A stretch of 60,000 bases of DNA, from the NCBI RefSeq assembly GCF_964355755.1, contig NC_092672.1, positions 6,450,001 through 6,510,000 on the forward strand, in the 5' to 3' direction. This document shows positions 13,801 to 28,800 of the stretch, piece after piece. The translations under genes were made by a program, and so were the position numbers. Each line of letters begins with the position of its first letter. Within the stretch, counting starts at the first letter, position 1. A model generated the notes under the pieces. The model was not told where the DNA came from and searched no databases. It saw only the letters and a program-made list of their open reading frames with translations. This DNA comes from Antedon mediterranea (Eukaryota; Echinodermata; Crinoidea; Comatulida; Antedonidae).

Positions 13801-16800
13801 GACCTGAATAGTCAATCTTAATCACAAAAAAAAAAATTACTATAAATAACTTTCAATAAAAAAAAGTTGGATTTGTTGAGTAGTGTACAAAAATATTGTA
13901 GCACGTGCAAATATTTTCTAATGATTTACAGGCTGTTCATAGTTTGTTTTTATTTTTAATTTATTTGAAAATAAATATATTATAAACACACAATAGCCTC
14001 TAATCCTGCTACAAAAAAGTTCCTCTCCGCTGGGCCCTAATAAAATGGAGAATTGTAAATGCATTAAAAAAAAAATAAAACAACAAACATAAAAGATATA
14101 TTTCATGCACACAGGTGGTGTTTAAAGAGATCTGAACTATATTTATCAATCCCAAATCCCCAAACAGAATATCGATATTTGTGTTCCAAAATGCAACATT
14201 TTCCAGTCAGAAAAATGACTGCCTAAAAGAATGTTTTGTGATTATAGTTATGTGATGGATAATTTTAGAAAACTTAAAATGATTATAATTCCAAAATTAA
14301 TCTTCATAAATTCTTTGTTTTGTTTTTATGAGTATTTTAAAAAACCTTGAAAATGTATACTATACTATTATACAGATATTGCCTGCTTAGAGGTGAAATA
14401 TAAGATTCAACATCCCTGAGGGAATGATATTTTGCTTGAGGGAATATTATATTTCCCCCAAAGCGCAAAAATGATAACTGAACTTTGGCATCGTTAAACA
14501 ATTGCATGTTCTCAACTTTAATATAACAATGTAATAATATATATATGCTACTGTATTAATTTTTTTTTGCGAGTATAATACTGTATTGGTTCAGTAATAA
14601 GCCCACCCTGGATGATAATCCCAGACAGAAGCTCACACCACCGAAAAAATTAGGTGTAGACTTATATTATCAGTGTGGTACTACTTTAATAATTAAAAAC
14701 ATTTTTAGTATTAACCAAATAGTTAAAGTTATCAGTGCAATATGATATTTTTTGTTTGTTTTGGTATTTAAGAAAATAAAAAAAACACATGTATCGCATG
14801 ACTGTATATTACAATTCTATAAGTAATATGCTTATTTTATTCAATTTTTTAATGTCATCTATCTTTAATAAATATATAACATGTTTGTAAACAATTTTAG
14901 TTCTATTATTTTTTTAACTAGCATTCACTATATAATTTGTATCCATTTTAAATATTTAAATGGTATGATACGTAAAAACAAAAGAAATGTTTCTGCTGAA
15001 TATAGTGATTCAAAAGAGCTGTTTAAAAATGGATTAAAAAATAAAATTATAAATTTGCACTTTAAAAAACTGCTTAAATCAGAATTTTTCTCTATACTGT
15101 ATAACATTTTTTCGTTGCAGCTAAAAGTTTCACAGCATTAAACGGTTACAGGCTACTGTATTTGAAATTTGCAAAAATTTCTAACTAGTGATGTGTCCAA
15201 ATATGGTAGTATGGCAGTGATATGGCATCATCATGTCCATATATGGGCACGTGACATTTTTTTTTGTCACATAAAGTTTGATAGTGTATAGACAGAGCTT
15301 AAAAATATCAACCTATTGCTGCAGTATGTTTGTGAGGATCTTTTTAATTATTCGCAATATCGCCGTGGTAATGATAAACATAAACAAGAATGCTTTATGT
15401 ACTGTTTGTTTAGTAATGTATAGAGACGAGCTATCAGGCAACGCTTTTGGAATACTTAGTAATCAAGATGTTTTTATTAGGACAGATGGTTTGCGGTATG
15501 TTAAAGACGCAATAGATATTATAAAATGTATTTGCCCGACGGTCAAGACAAATAATAATGTAGTACCGAGAATAGATGATCAATATTTATTATCGGTCAA
15601 ACTTACTTATTTTATACCACATTAGAAAAGGACAATATGCTCAAGATCTTTAATTCCTAATACGGAGAGCAAACACTTCTAAAGTGACGCATTTATAAAA
15701 GCCGTCAATTGTAGTAAATCAAGCTAGTCTCATAAATGATTTTAAAACAAAATTGAAAATGTGATTACCATTATTACATAAGAGTGCCGACAAACAGTAC
15801 TGTTTTAATTGATGTTTGTCTATTGCATTCAAAGATAATGTTTAAGTCCCATTCTTATCTAATAATAGTAAGCAGTTGTTGATCTCAATATAGGACGGCA
15901 GAATTCATTTGTTCTTTGATTGAAAAGTATTTAATATTACTATTAATACTATATATTATTTCTGCCATAGTAATACTTGCATTATGTTTGTATAAAAATT
16001 TGTTTTTACACATCTACAATTTCCAAATTTTTACAAATATTTTTACACCAAACAGAACATGCCTATTGATTTTCGGAAAAATGGATATATTGCCAGGTGA
16101 CGTCACAGCTGATTAAAATCTCGAATTTATCTGTATCATGGGCCGAAATATTAGATAGCACGCCCTCTGTCAATCTGCATTTTGGCCAGTATGAGCGCTT
16201 ATTTCTATTCCATCCATATTGAACAATATATACAACATATATTAAGTATATTTTTATGCTAAAGGCCAGTAATTCATTTAAAATCATCCTTTATGTTAAA
16301 CATATCTAGCGAGCATGGCCAGCTAGGCCATCTGGCAGCTAGGCCCAAGCCTGCTTAGAAATCACCTAAAAAATCGACTCCATCTCCGATAATTTACAGT
16401 TATAGTTTAATCAATTGTTGTAAACCTTCAAGTCTCCAAAACAGACATGAATCAAGAATTTTAATTATAGCAACATGCTAGGAATTAAAGTGTCTAATCA
16501 GCAGATGGATTTGGACGCAACACACTAATGCAACTGATTAACAGGGGTGTGTTGATCAACCTATTATACTCATTACTGTATTAAGCGTGTGCGAACTGTT
16601 GTAACCAAATCAAAACATATTAATGCTTAGCATTGTTTATTTTTTTTACACATAACTCTTTATTTCTAAATTGTAAAAACATATCACAATAGGCAGAAAG
16701 GTTTTGATAGGCAGAAAGGTTTTGATAGACAGAAAAGTTTTGATACGCAGAAAGGTTTTGATAGGCAGAAAGGTTTTGATAGGCAGAAATGTTTTTATAG

Positions 16801-19800
16801 ACAGAAAAGTTTTGATACGCAGAAACGTTTTGATAGGCAGAAACGTTTTGATAGGCAGAAAGGTTTTGATAGGCAGAAAGGTTTTGATAGGCAGAAATGT
16901 TTTTATAGGCAGAAAGGTTTTGATTGGTATTAAAAAAAAGAGGAGAAAGAACACAGACCAAATACAGCCACTTCAATACAGCTAGAAGATGACAATTCCT
17001 GTTTTTGTAATGCCGGTATCAAGCTTGTTTTGTTTTTATTTTTTTCCAATTCCATGTTTTTAAAAGCGCCACTGATTAATATTAAGGGCATACCATTTAT
17101 ATCTATCAACTTATGTAAATAATCAATATTTAGTGCTCATTTTGAATAATTAAAACATACAGAATACGATGATTACACAGCCTAATATATGTGATATGAC
17201 AAAAACCATTATGGAAAAAGAAAATTCATTAAAATAATGAAAACATCATTTATCTAAAATGTTTACGCTGGAGTTTGAGAAGTTATTAAACATTGTATTG
17301 TCATTGAATATACAATATATATTGATTTTGTATTAATCTATTATTGAAATAGACTTTTGAATAAATTGAAATTAGTAAATTTAAATTTATGCTTTTATGA
17401 TGCTGCTACAAAACCAGGTCAATAATTTCCCAAGAAACCAACATCGGATACTTTTCAGAATTGTTATTACCTGTAGTATAAATTGCATAGACAGAAGATA
17501 GATGATTATTTTGTATTTGTGTCTAGGATCACATGGGGAATATTAAGGATGTTGTTCCAACATGATTGATTATTATCATTAATTTAATTAGTTTTTTAAA
17601 GATGTATTGTCCCCCAAAATGAAAAAAAAAACAAAAACCGGAAAAAAAAACCTGACATTTTTTTGTTTTCTTTAAATTATTGTTTCAGTTAAATTCTTTT
17701 TTTGTAAAATTTTTTTTCCAATTGAATAACTAAAATTTGACATTAAAATGGCATATTTAAAAAAATATATTTGTGCAGGGGGACAATACATCTTTAATTA
17801 CGTCTTTAAAAAATTTTAATAATCCATCTGTATCAGTAATCTACTTTAAATTATGATTTCAATTAAATATTTTAAATTTGTTTGGATTAACTACCGAATT
17901 CAAGTCGACCTTGTCATAAATAATTAACTCAATAAATAATTATATATTAATATTAATCACAGTTATGAATTTTAAAGTCAATAATTTTGATTTGTTTTTA
18001 CAAAATAAGCCAACAGTCAAAGTGAGTTTGTGGTGATGTTTCTAGTTCGTGAGGTGGTTTCTTATTCTTATTAACTCAAAATTATTTTTACTAATAAACA
18101 TTACTATTTATATGCCTAGTGTGTAAACATTATTGACATAATTTCATTAAACATCCACATACAGTACAACTCTTCTTAACAATTTTTTTCAATCTTCTAT
18201 CAACTAAAAGTCGTAGTTAGTCATGCCTCGGGTCACATTCTATGGTCACCATACAGATAGGCTACTACATCAGTACTTCTATGAATGGATGACTAGTTGG
18301 TGACAAGAACGCTAGTTGGTCATACCCAGTACCGTTTTGATTTTACGATCATTCGGGAAACCACCTCCCGACGTTGTAGAGGAACACGTGTGCTATATTT
18401 AACATTCATACATTAAATGTTTTTATTTTATTTCTTAACTGAATAACTGAAAAACTATTCCCAACAGCTATAAGTGTAAGTCATAACTAAGTTGGTAAGC
18501 ATGGTTATAGTATAGTTATTAGCATTAAGCAATTTTATATTACTTGGTTGTACTACTATGTATGTTTATATGTTTGCATTAAAAAGTTTTCATCCGCTAT
18601 ACCAACAGAAATGTTAACCTTAAAACACTGAGCGACATAGAGTTGTTAAGAGATGTAGCTAAAGACCGTAGCAATGGTATGACCTCTATTAAAGGATCCT
18701 TTGACCTTTGCGTATATGTGAACTAACAGACTCTGTACCCATACAGTATAATAATATGGATTTACAGCGTTTGGGAAGTTTTACAGGAAATTAATATATT
18801 GATGACATCACAAAAGCTTACAGTACTACTTTTTCTTCGGCATCCGTTTCTCTTTGGAATGCATTGCCTCTTGAAATCCGTCAGGCAACTTCCACCAGTG
18901 TCTTCAAATCTCTCCTCAAAACCCACCTTTTGAATTTTTAATTTTCTAAATTGTTCTGTCTATGTAAAGCACAGTGAGGCTTTCAGCATAATGCACTATA
19001 TCAAGTACCAGTTATTATTATTATTACATCTCAAGTTATCTGTACCTTCAATATGGGCTGAAATAATAAATAGCACGTTCCTCCAGTAGTTTGCTAAGTT
19101 TCTAAGCACTTCATTCAATTTTATATTTGGTTTTGTTGAAGAAACTATTGTTCTTGCTACAAGTAAATTATTTGCATGAATTTAAATATTCTTTCAATTT
19201 AAGAATTAATACAAAAGTGCGTTTTCAGGGGCATATGTAATAAAAATATGTATTCTCTTGTGGACTGTTATTAGCTTCAATTCATCCATTACTTCAGTTC
19301 GTTTTTATGACCCTCTTTTTAAATGAGTAAACGTACTATTGAGCCTGTTTGTCAGCGGAGCTTGTAATTAGGAGAGTAAGACATCGCATTCAAGGCCTGA
19401 ACATGTTTTAACCATTAGGGGGCGTTCAAGATGAATGCAAGTGTAACTCAAGCGTGGAGGGTTTAAACCTCTGTTGAGGCTTTTAGATCATGCATGTGGG
19501 CCTAGTTAGCGTAAGGTGGAAGTACTGTACGAAAACTGGGTCTAACTGTTATCATGTCGAGTTCTCTATGATCTCAAGCTCTACTATCAGACGTTATGGA
19601 CATGATGAGGTCACTACTATATTTGGGCACATCACACATTTTTGTCATACTAGTTTGATAGTGCAGCCAGAGCTTTACCAAATTGATCAACTGGTGCTAG
19701 AAAATTATAAATAAAGGTTTCAAGCAATATACAACCTAATCTCTATATAGTCTACGCAAAAACGCCTATGATTCTCGGGTATCAAAGACAATTGAATAAA

Positions 19801-22800
19801 GGTGTAACTTCAGATTTGAGGCAGTAATGAAAAGTGAATATGATAGGTTTCCTGTACTTTCGTATTGTTAATCACAATAGATATTTGGCTATGCATAGTG
19901 TCGAGTACTTACATCTACTAGCATAACGCTCTAGGTTATAAGACTGTATTGAGAGACAACAAACCAATGGATCAATATACACATAACTAAAGAGTATCAA
20001 CATAAAGGGAGTTTATGTGGCTTACTAAATAGTTGACTGTGATTGGGCAGCAACTTTTTAATTGTGTCTAAAAAAGACTGATTTTGTCGCGGCAACGAGG
20101 TGGAAATGGTCTAAAATTTAAGGAACAAAATCTGTTGTCTCAACCACCCAAAATGAAAGCAACATTTAAAAAATGTTTAAAATAGTTAAATTTCAACAGT
20201 ATGGTTATTCATCTATGGTATAAACATGTTGGTAGTCTTTTTCCGCTCTTTAGTGGAGAACAACAATTTGTCTTTCAGGTAAAAAGTTACATATAATCGC
20301 ATTTTAATGAAATAATTATCTGTTAATTTTTCTCGAGTGGAATCGGTTAAACCTTGTTTCCACAGTCAGATAATCGGTTAAGTTTTATCGGTTTATTATC
20401 AATTCATTTTTGGTTGTGGAAACAGGATTTTAAGGTTGTAAAATATCAATCAAAACATTACTGTGGATGGTAGTTAATCAATAAAGAACGTCATTCAAAA
20501 AGCTGACTTTTTATTATTGTCAAAGACCAATAGAAAAAAAAAATCATGTTTATATAATTTAATAATAACAGAAAGAAATTACCTGAAAATTCTGAAGCCA
20601 TCTCATCGTACTGCTGTAGAAAAGGATAGAAGGAATATCTGGTTCTTCCCCATCCTGCATAATCAAATTATAAAATGTGTATAATAATAATTATATATCA
20701 TAATTATTCTATAATTAAAATAATATTTTCTTGTTGCCATGCAAAAAGATATAAAATGAGATGCTGGTGTACTCATGCGATGTTCCTGGCGCCTAAACTT
20801 TGGAATGTGATCTGATAAAAAGTATTAAAATCAAATTAGTAGGCGACACCAATATTTACAGTGGATTGAATGCACATCGTGTATAATAATTATAATCTAT
20901 ACTTTAAAAAATGGACAAAATTCAATTAATGGTATAATTGTTTATTTTCAGTAGAAGACAATTTTCATTTTTCAGAATATTGAATGCACTTATTAATAAA
21001 TACTGAATGGACATTATCATTATAAAATTGAACAAATTAAATAAAGTTGTAGTATCATATTATTATTTTTGACAATTAAATTGAATTATTTAAAAACTAA
21101 TTTCAATTCTTTATTTTAAATTAATTATTCTATTGGAAGTTCCTGTAGGTTCTTTTTGTATGATGTTTGTTTAAAAATCTCTTGCATTTATAAATTCTTT
21201 CATTTGATGTGTGCCAACCCCGCGGTCTACAACTCAATTCTACTAATCTATAGTAGTAATCTAAACTTTGTTACATCATTTGTTCAACCAAGAAAAGGTA
21301 AGAAAATGATCTGATATCTCTTTCACACCAAAAGCAAAAAAACTTTAACAGCGGTCATTTATTTTTTTAACTGACCCATCTAACTAGCTTGAATTCAATT
21401 GTACTGGACATCAATAGTTTTAAACCTAAGATTAATAAAAATATAATATAATATCATATTCTAATAACTTTTTTGACAGAATATCATAGCTGTGTGAAAA
21501 CCACAGTCGTTTAAATATAAATCTGGCATTTAGGGCACAAATGTTATTTAGTATATTATCATATTATATTACCGTAAATGTAATTTTTGTTTTTAGGTAA
21601 AATGAAATGCTACATTGTATTTTTCGTATTCTGCATAAATGAGATCTCACTAGTTGATGGCGATACAACATTGACAAGAACTGACAATGTAAGTCAAGAA
21701 ATACCGTACCAAACATTTGCTAAAAAGTGTATCAAATACGCTAAATCTTTTAGAACATTGATTTCTCAGAGTAGTGTGGTACATTATCCATTTGATAATG
21801 ATTTAATAGATATCTTAGGAAAGACAAATAATTTCCTTACTGTTCCTGACAAGGAAGCGTATGAAAGTGGAATAATTGGTAATGCAATGGTAGTTACTGA
21901 TAACTACCTCTATATAGGCCTAAGTAGTTTGCAAAATCTGGCTCAACATTTCACTATTAGCCTTTGGGTTAAAGTTACTAGATCTGGAACGTCTCAACAA
22001 ATAATACAGTGCAGCGTATGTGGAACAGGAATAAATGATATGACCATTGATACATCCTATGGAAGATTAAATTTGTTCACCCTGCTGTCAGCTGAAATAT
22101 ACCCTGGGACTGGCAGCATATATAAACAAGTATGGTACCATATCATCCTGATGTATGATGGTGAAAATATAAAAGTATACTTGGATGGAACTCTTGATAT
22201 ACAAAGAATGTGTCATAATTGTGCAATCTCTTGCAACAACATTAAGCTTGGTTATGTGCTGGATGGATTGATTGACGATTTTATGATTTTTAACAAAACC
22301 CTATCAGCTAAGGAAATACAAGTTCTAGCTGAAAAATAAGTGGTTCATAAAATAAAAAACTTCTTCATCAGGATACGTTGAAATCATTTGCATCTGGAGT
22401 ACAGTAGTCATAGACAAGGAGTAAAACTGGTTTTTAAAGCTCTGTCTACACTATTAAACTTTATGTGACAAAAATGTGATGTGCCCATACTGTATATGGA
22501 CATGATGATGTCATATCACTACCATATTTGGCCACATTACATTAATTTGATAGGCTCTTAAATTTAATTCTAGTCTTTCAATAAAAGCACTAATATAAAA
22601 CACATCAGGTGGTTACATAGGATTTGATACCATGAATCTTGGAATGGTAAGCAAGCATATTAATCACAAAGATACAGTTATACAATACAAAAATGAACAA
22701 TTCCTAATAAACTAACCTTTTTATTAAGTTTGACATCTAAGTTCATCTTTAAGTTCAAATTGTGTGACCTAAAAAGAGCATATGAATCATGGACCTGTAA

Positions 22801-25800
22801 GAGAAAAATGAATATTAGATATTAACAAGGGGGTAAAAATGAATATTAGATATTAACAAGGGGATAAAATGAATATTAGATATTAACAAGGGGGTGAAAA
22901 TGAATATTAGATATTAACAAGGGGGTAAAAATGAATATTAGATATTAACAAGGGGGTGAAAATGAATATTAGATATTAACAAGGGGGTGAAAATGAATAT
23001 TAGATATTAACAAGGGGGTGAAAATGAATATTAGATATTAACAAGGGGGTAAAAATGAATATTAGATATTAACAAGGGGGTAAAAATGAATATTAGATAT
23101 TAACAAGGGGGTGAAAATGAATATTAGATATTAACAAGGGGGTGAAAATGAATATTAGATATTAACAAGGGGTAAAAATGAATATTAGATATTAACAAGG
23201 GGGTAAAAATGAATATTAGATATTAACAAGGGGGTAAAAATGAATATTAGATATTAACAAGGGGGTAAAAATGAATATTAGATATTAACAAGGGGGTAAA
23301 AATGAATATTAGATATTAACAAGGGGGTAAAAATGAATATTAGATATTAACAAGGGGGTGAAAATGAATATTAGATATTAACAAGGGGGTAAAAATGAAT
23401 ATTAGATATTAACAAGGGGGGTAAAAATTAATATTAGATATTAACAAGGGAGGTAAAAATGAATATTAGATATTAACAATGGGAAAAAGCTAATATTATA
23501 TATTAAACGGGATTGCGCTTTTGATAGCTAAAATAAAAGTATGCACTTTTTTGTTTTAATATCTATTTTTGACGGACTGTTAACATACGCACATCTGTTG
23601 GTTAAACATGTTGTAGAATTAAACAATAATTTGGTAAATTTAGTGCAGAAAGACTTTAAGAACAGTGTATTAGAGTATGATTGTTAAAACTTTAAATTGT
23701 ACAACACAATATTCATAGACATGATATCAAATCAGAAATTTTACAATATATTTTGTCAGTAATTAATTGTAAACCATTTCAGTAGTATTGGTTGTTGCCA
23801 ATGCACTTTTTATCATTATCATCAGATATTCCTGTTAAATAATAGGTACCGGTACTTTTGCTACAAAACAACCATTCAGAATTTTGATAGCTTTTGAAGT
23901 TCTTACGAAATCTCAAATTGTAATTACTTCTTTAATAGTATACCAACGGTACACAAGGGGATTGGTAATATAACCCACCCACACTACATTTCATTAATCT
24001 TAGATGTGTGTTTACGCCTCCTGTGTATTTTTGATAGGTTCAATGTCATTAAAGTCGTGACAGGTAGAACAAGAAAACATTTGTTTCAATTTATTTGTCG
24101 GTTTTAATTTTTTGGCCCTTACACAAGATGTACAAGATCAAGTTTTTTTTCAATTTACAAGATGGTTTAAAATTACACATTATCGCTTTTTTTAAAAATC
24201 GTCCATTCTCTTTTGCATGAGGGCTCATAATAATTACATACATTACATATAAAATAACGTTTTTAAAATTTTAAAAGATAATTAAGTGTGCATTGAAGGT
24301 GACCTTGAATACTGCCTGCAGATGACGTATCCTACTTTGCTGTGCGTATATTTATACAGCTGAAAGGCCTTACGTATGTAATGCTACACGCATCAAGCAC
24401 GATGATAACGCATGACAAGCTAGGCCAAAAGGTAAACAATCTAAAACCGCTATTCAGTATATATATTTCATTTCATTAATTTACTTTTAATCAAATAATT
24501 TTTAAATTGATATTTGATATTATAATTTACTAGTAATTTGTCCTTGATTCTTATAATTGAAGTTCTGTGGTTGCGAAATCAGATTTCTTTATGGAACTTT
24601 GTAATTAGTGAGCAGGCCTAGGCACGTTCACAAACCACGATGCGTGGTCAGCTAGGCCAACAGGTAAACAAAAATGTAATCATAATCTACAGGCTTATTT
24701 ATCAAAACACCTGTCATATTAAATCAAGATTTAAGGTCTGCTTTCAGATTTATTGCTGATAGTTAATCAATGATGACCAGTAAAGGGGTCAAATATAAAG
24801 GTCAAACGACATTATGATGATATTTATTGGTGGTTAAAATGCTCTATAATGAACACTATCTACACATTAGGGTCTTTTCGATTTGCACGTCCTCATGTTG
24901 ATTGATACACGTAATTTAATGATTTTCGCATGCACAAGTTGACTAAAAGAGTTTACTAGCTGGACTGGAGTGCGAGAAGACTCCACCACCGGTATAGTAG
25001 GCCTACCATAGTGTATTACAGAACATACATTTTTAAATAATTCCATCCCTGAATCTGCCCCAGAGACTGACCTAGTGCATAAAATGGACCAGAATTTTGA
25101 CATACTATGATAAAATGTGTGAAATCAAGCATAGCGTAATTAAACATTACATTTAAACCCAGACAAAATGCATTTGAAAGGTACTTTAGTTACAGACGAA
25201 TTTGTAAGATTATCAGTAATTTCCTAGCAACTGTCACTTGTTATGTTATTGTTCAACTGATAGCTTGTATTGGTCAAATTAACGACATGAGAAGTACATA
25301 TTACTTGTTAAGTACATTTTTAATATAGCACTTTGTATACTGTATACTGTACAGAATCATGGTAATGAATATATAAGTTCAGTTCAGTTCACCTGTGACA
25401 AAACGTATTCCAATTATCTCAACACAAAATAGGCTGATGGCTCACTGTCATCATTCAAGTTAAGGGATATCAGACTACCATGTTAGGAATGAGTTTGGGA
25501 CTTGTTTCATCGCTTGAAACCTTAGCCCAGATCACTTTGTGCTTTATAGGACATTAAGTCTGTTAGTGCCATGTACATACACTCAATGTGGCCCCCTTTT
25601 AAGAAACAGTTTTACAGTGCTACAAATAATTTTCATAATTACAGTATTTAACATTCAATTTATTGAAAAGAACATTGCATATAAAGCTAAAAACATCATT
25701 ACATTTTTTATGAGGTTTATAGGTAATGATTTCGTATCTAATATACAAAATTAAATTTAATCGTTGTTGCAAATTGTCTCTTAATTACAGAATATCAACC

Positions 25801-28800
25801 CCATAGGACTTGCATGGTGTTAATGTGTTATCAGAAGCAATGTAAATATCATTAGTACCATATATATGGTTCAATTTGGTTGTTAGACTGTAGAAATAAC
25901 CGGATTATGGATGCTAGCAGTCAGAAGACTGTTGGGTGATTATATTTTGCTGCACAGCACTATCACAGACATAATACTAAAACAGTATTATAGAGTACAA
26001 AGCCTACCATCACAATAATGAGAGAAATATGGCATAACCTAAATGAATTAAAATAGCATGCATCTGTACCTTATTTTTGTACCTCTTTTGTATGAATTAC
26101 ACAAAGTGCCAATAGAGTATTTGTTCGTTGTAAAATACTACAGCGTAAGACGGTGTATGGCTTGTTGTGCAGGTTGGGAAGGACAGGAATTACGGTCACG
26201 TAATGTATTTATGATTTTGCTCTTTCATCATCCTATCTACATGGTAGATGGATGAAGCTATTGCATTAACCCTGTTTTTTCTTTTATATTTATAAAAATT
26301 TACTTTATTTCTTATACTTTATTTCTTTTATACAGTTGTTGATTCTTTCTTAATGAGTTATTGTTGATACTATGATAGATCAATTTATGCATTTTGCCTA
26401 ATTTACTTTTGTGACAGGAGATAAACCTTAATTAGCAAAAGCTATTTTTTGACTCCTTTTCACATATTGTACTGTACTATGTGTGATGTGATGTGTAATG
26501 TAGACACTAATTTTGTACTTGAGCTATGGAGAATCATTTTTTTTTCCGAAATAAAAGATGAATGAATGAATAATTACATGCTTTTTATACAGGAATTGTC
26601 ATATTCCTTTTTTTTTTGTACTTCCTTATAGTTAACATGTCATTAAAATGGTCAGTGATTTTGAAAATTAACGTAAATTCCTGTATCGATTCCATCTCAG
26701 ATGCCAAAAGGCATCTTGTTAGTAAGTCTCTTAAGACTGCTATGTTATGCTTACTAATGTCGTGTTAATTCAGGATCAATAGACAAAGAGTGCAAATAGA
26801 CCTACTGTAGTTTATACAGCATTAAAGCTACCATTTCCTTCAATTAAGAATGCTTTATAATATAGAGCAGACAAAGGAAAAATAGTTCATTTAGGCAGAA
26901 AAATGGACACATCTTGTTTAGTTTACATCATTTGTTGTCATTTACAGAAGAAATTGGAAATTATAGTTATGGAATTAATTGAGGGAATGCTATTATTTGG
27001 ATAATAATTATTTATCAAATTTGCTTAGAAAAAAAAAATCATCTTTACTTTGTGTTAAGACAGTTTTGAAAATAACCTAGGAAAATATTTTTTTCACCTT
27101 AAATTTTAGATGATGAAGTTTTTTTTGGACAAAAAGAACTGGATTGATAAATAAGCCTAAATATTTTACTTAAAGCACTATGTTGTATAAATGCCAGCTT
27201 CTCTTAATTTTAAATATTCTTATTACATTGCGTCAGAAAGTATAAAAGAATCATTTTGAAATTAAATTGATTACCTGTGAACAAATTTCCTACAATGCAT
27301 TGCTTAAAGTCCAATTCGAAATTAAACAGAATATGGGGTTTAATTGCATATATTGAGAAACAGACAAAACTATTCAATCATAAAATCATTTGCATTTAGC
27401 GAAAAATGTGAATGGATTAAAACGATAAATATAACACTGGTTGAGACTGATGACCCACCATCAATTATACCTCATTTACGTTTAATAAGATTTGACAAGA
27501 ATTTGGGAATTCTAATGGCTTTCATAAATCAATCACGCCTGATGATATCCAATTAAGAATAATTTTAATTTGGTTTTCACCATGGAGTTTTTGTTGACCC
27601 ATATAATTGTATCGAATATGCTTTTATGTGGCCGAGCAGTTAAAACTGGGTCACTGCAAACCAGAGGCATGGCACAAGTTGAAGGCAGTTCTCAGGCATA
27701 GTTCTGGTGATAGAAAAGTCTTCTTTGGCTATAAACTGGAGGTTCTACCCAATTCAATTCAATTAATGTTTTTTGTCAAGCACTCTGGCTCGAAAATTAT
27801 CTTGCTTTTCATGTATATAAAAACATAAAAAATATGATAAAATGGGTAATATACAAAGAGTACGACACCAAGGGGTAAAATAAAAAAAACATAAGGTTAA
27901 AACATGGCAATATTAAAAAATATCATACAAATGATTAGTCTACACATTTGGCTAGTGTGCACTTCATAGAACCCATGAGTGTTCTGATCCATGACAGCAA
28001 CTGTCTTTTATCACTGTGTTTGAGCTACCTAACTTAACTTATATTAGTGCTATATTGTGTTTTGTTATATCTGTCTCTTTCTGTGTATAAAGTAACTTTT
28101 ACTTACACAGGCTAAAGCTCTGTCTACCCTATCAAACTTTATTTGACAACAAAATGTGATGTGCCCATATATGGACAAGATGATATCACTACCATATTTG
28201 GGCAATCACACTTTTTTGACAAACTAGTTTGATAGTGTAGACAGAGCTTAAGCTGTGTCCACACTGTCAAACTTTATGTGAGAAAAAAAATGTGATGTGT
28301 CCATATATGGACATAACATCATATCGCTACCATATTTAAGGATATCACTACCATATTTGAGCATATCACACATTTTAACAACTAGTTTGATAGTGTAGAG
28401 CTTAAAGGGTGTGTTTTTGTTTTAACATACCTGTTTGATGGAATGTTCAGGAACTTTGTCAGGAGCACATGGCATGACGCTGTGATGATCATTGACATCT
28501 CCATTGGTTATCCATTCAATACCAAATCTACATAACGTAGAAATAAAAAAGATTACTTTGTCTTGCCTTGTGTGACAGAGGTCACAGTTCAAAATATGGC
28601 CCTAGGACAAATTATAATACATAATATCTTTAAACGGACTTAATAAGAATTAAAATCATGTTTTTAATATTTGTACTCTACTCTGTATATTGAATATATG
28701 ATGATTACAGTGTAAATGACACGATTATTTTTTCCTTAATGAAATAATGTACTTACTCCCAGCGAAATTTAGGAATATGTAGAAGCCTAACATCATCATA

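Noticed and set aside
14881-15141. 86-codon plus-strand frame
   Set aside because: Lysine/isoleucine/asparagine-rich composition typical of AT-rich noncoding DNA; no family resemblance.
15278-15625. 115-codon plus-strand frame
   Set aside because: No ATG-led start in good context, it begins in a MITE end, and shows no recognisable domain or splice partners.
16620-16985. Frames on both strands with repeated SAYQNL or PIKTFL peptides
   Set aside because: They arise from an 18-base minisatellite, a multiple of three that keeps any frame open.
24867-25103. 78-codon minus-strand frame in BLTP2 intron 32
   Set aside because: No conserved motif, and no phase-matched neighbours; BLTP2 exons 32 and 33 already join in frame without it.
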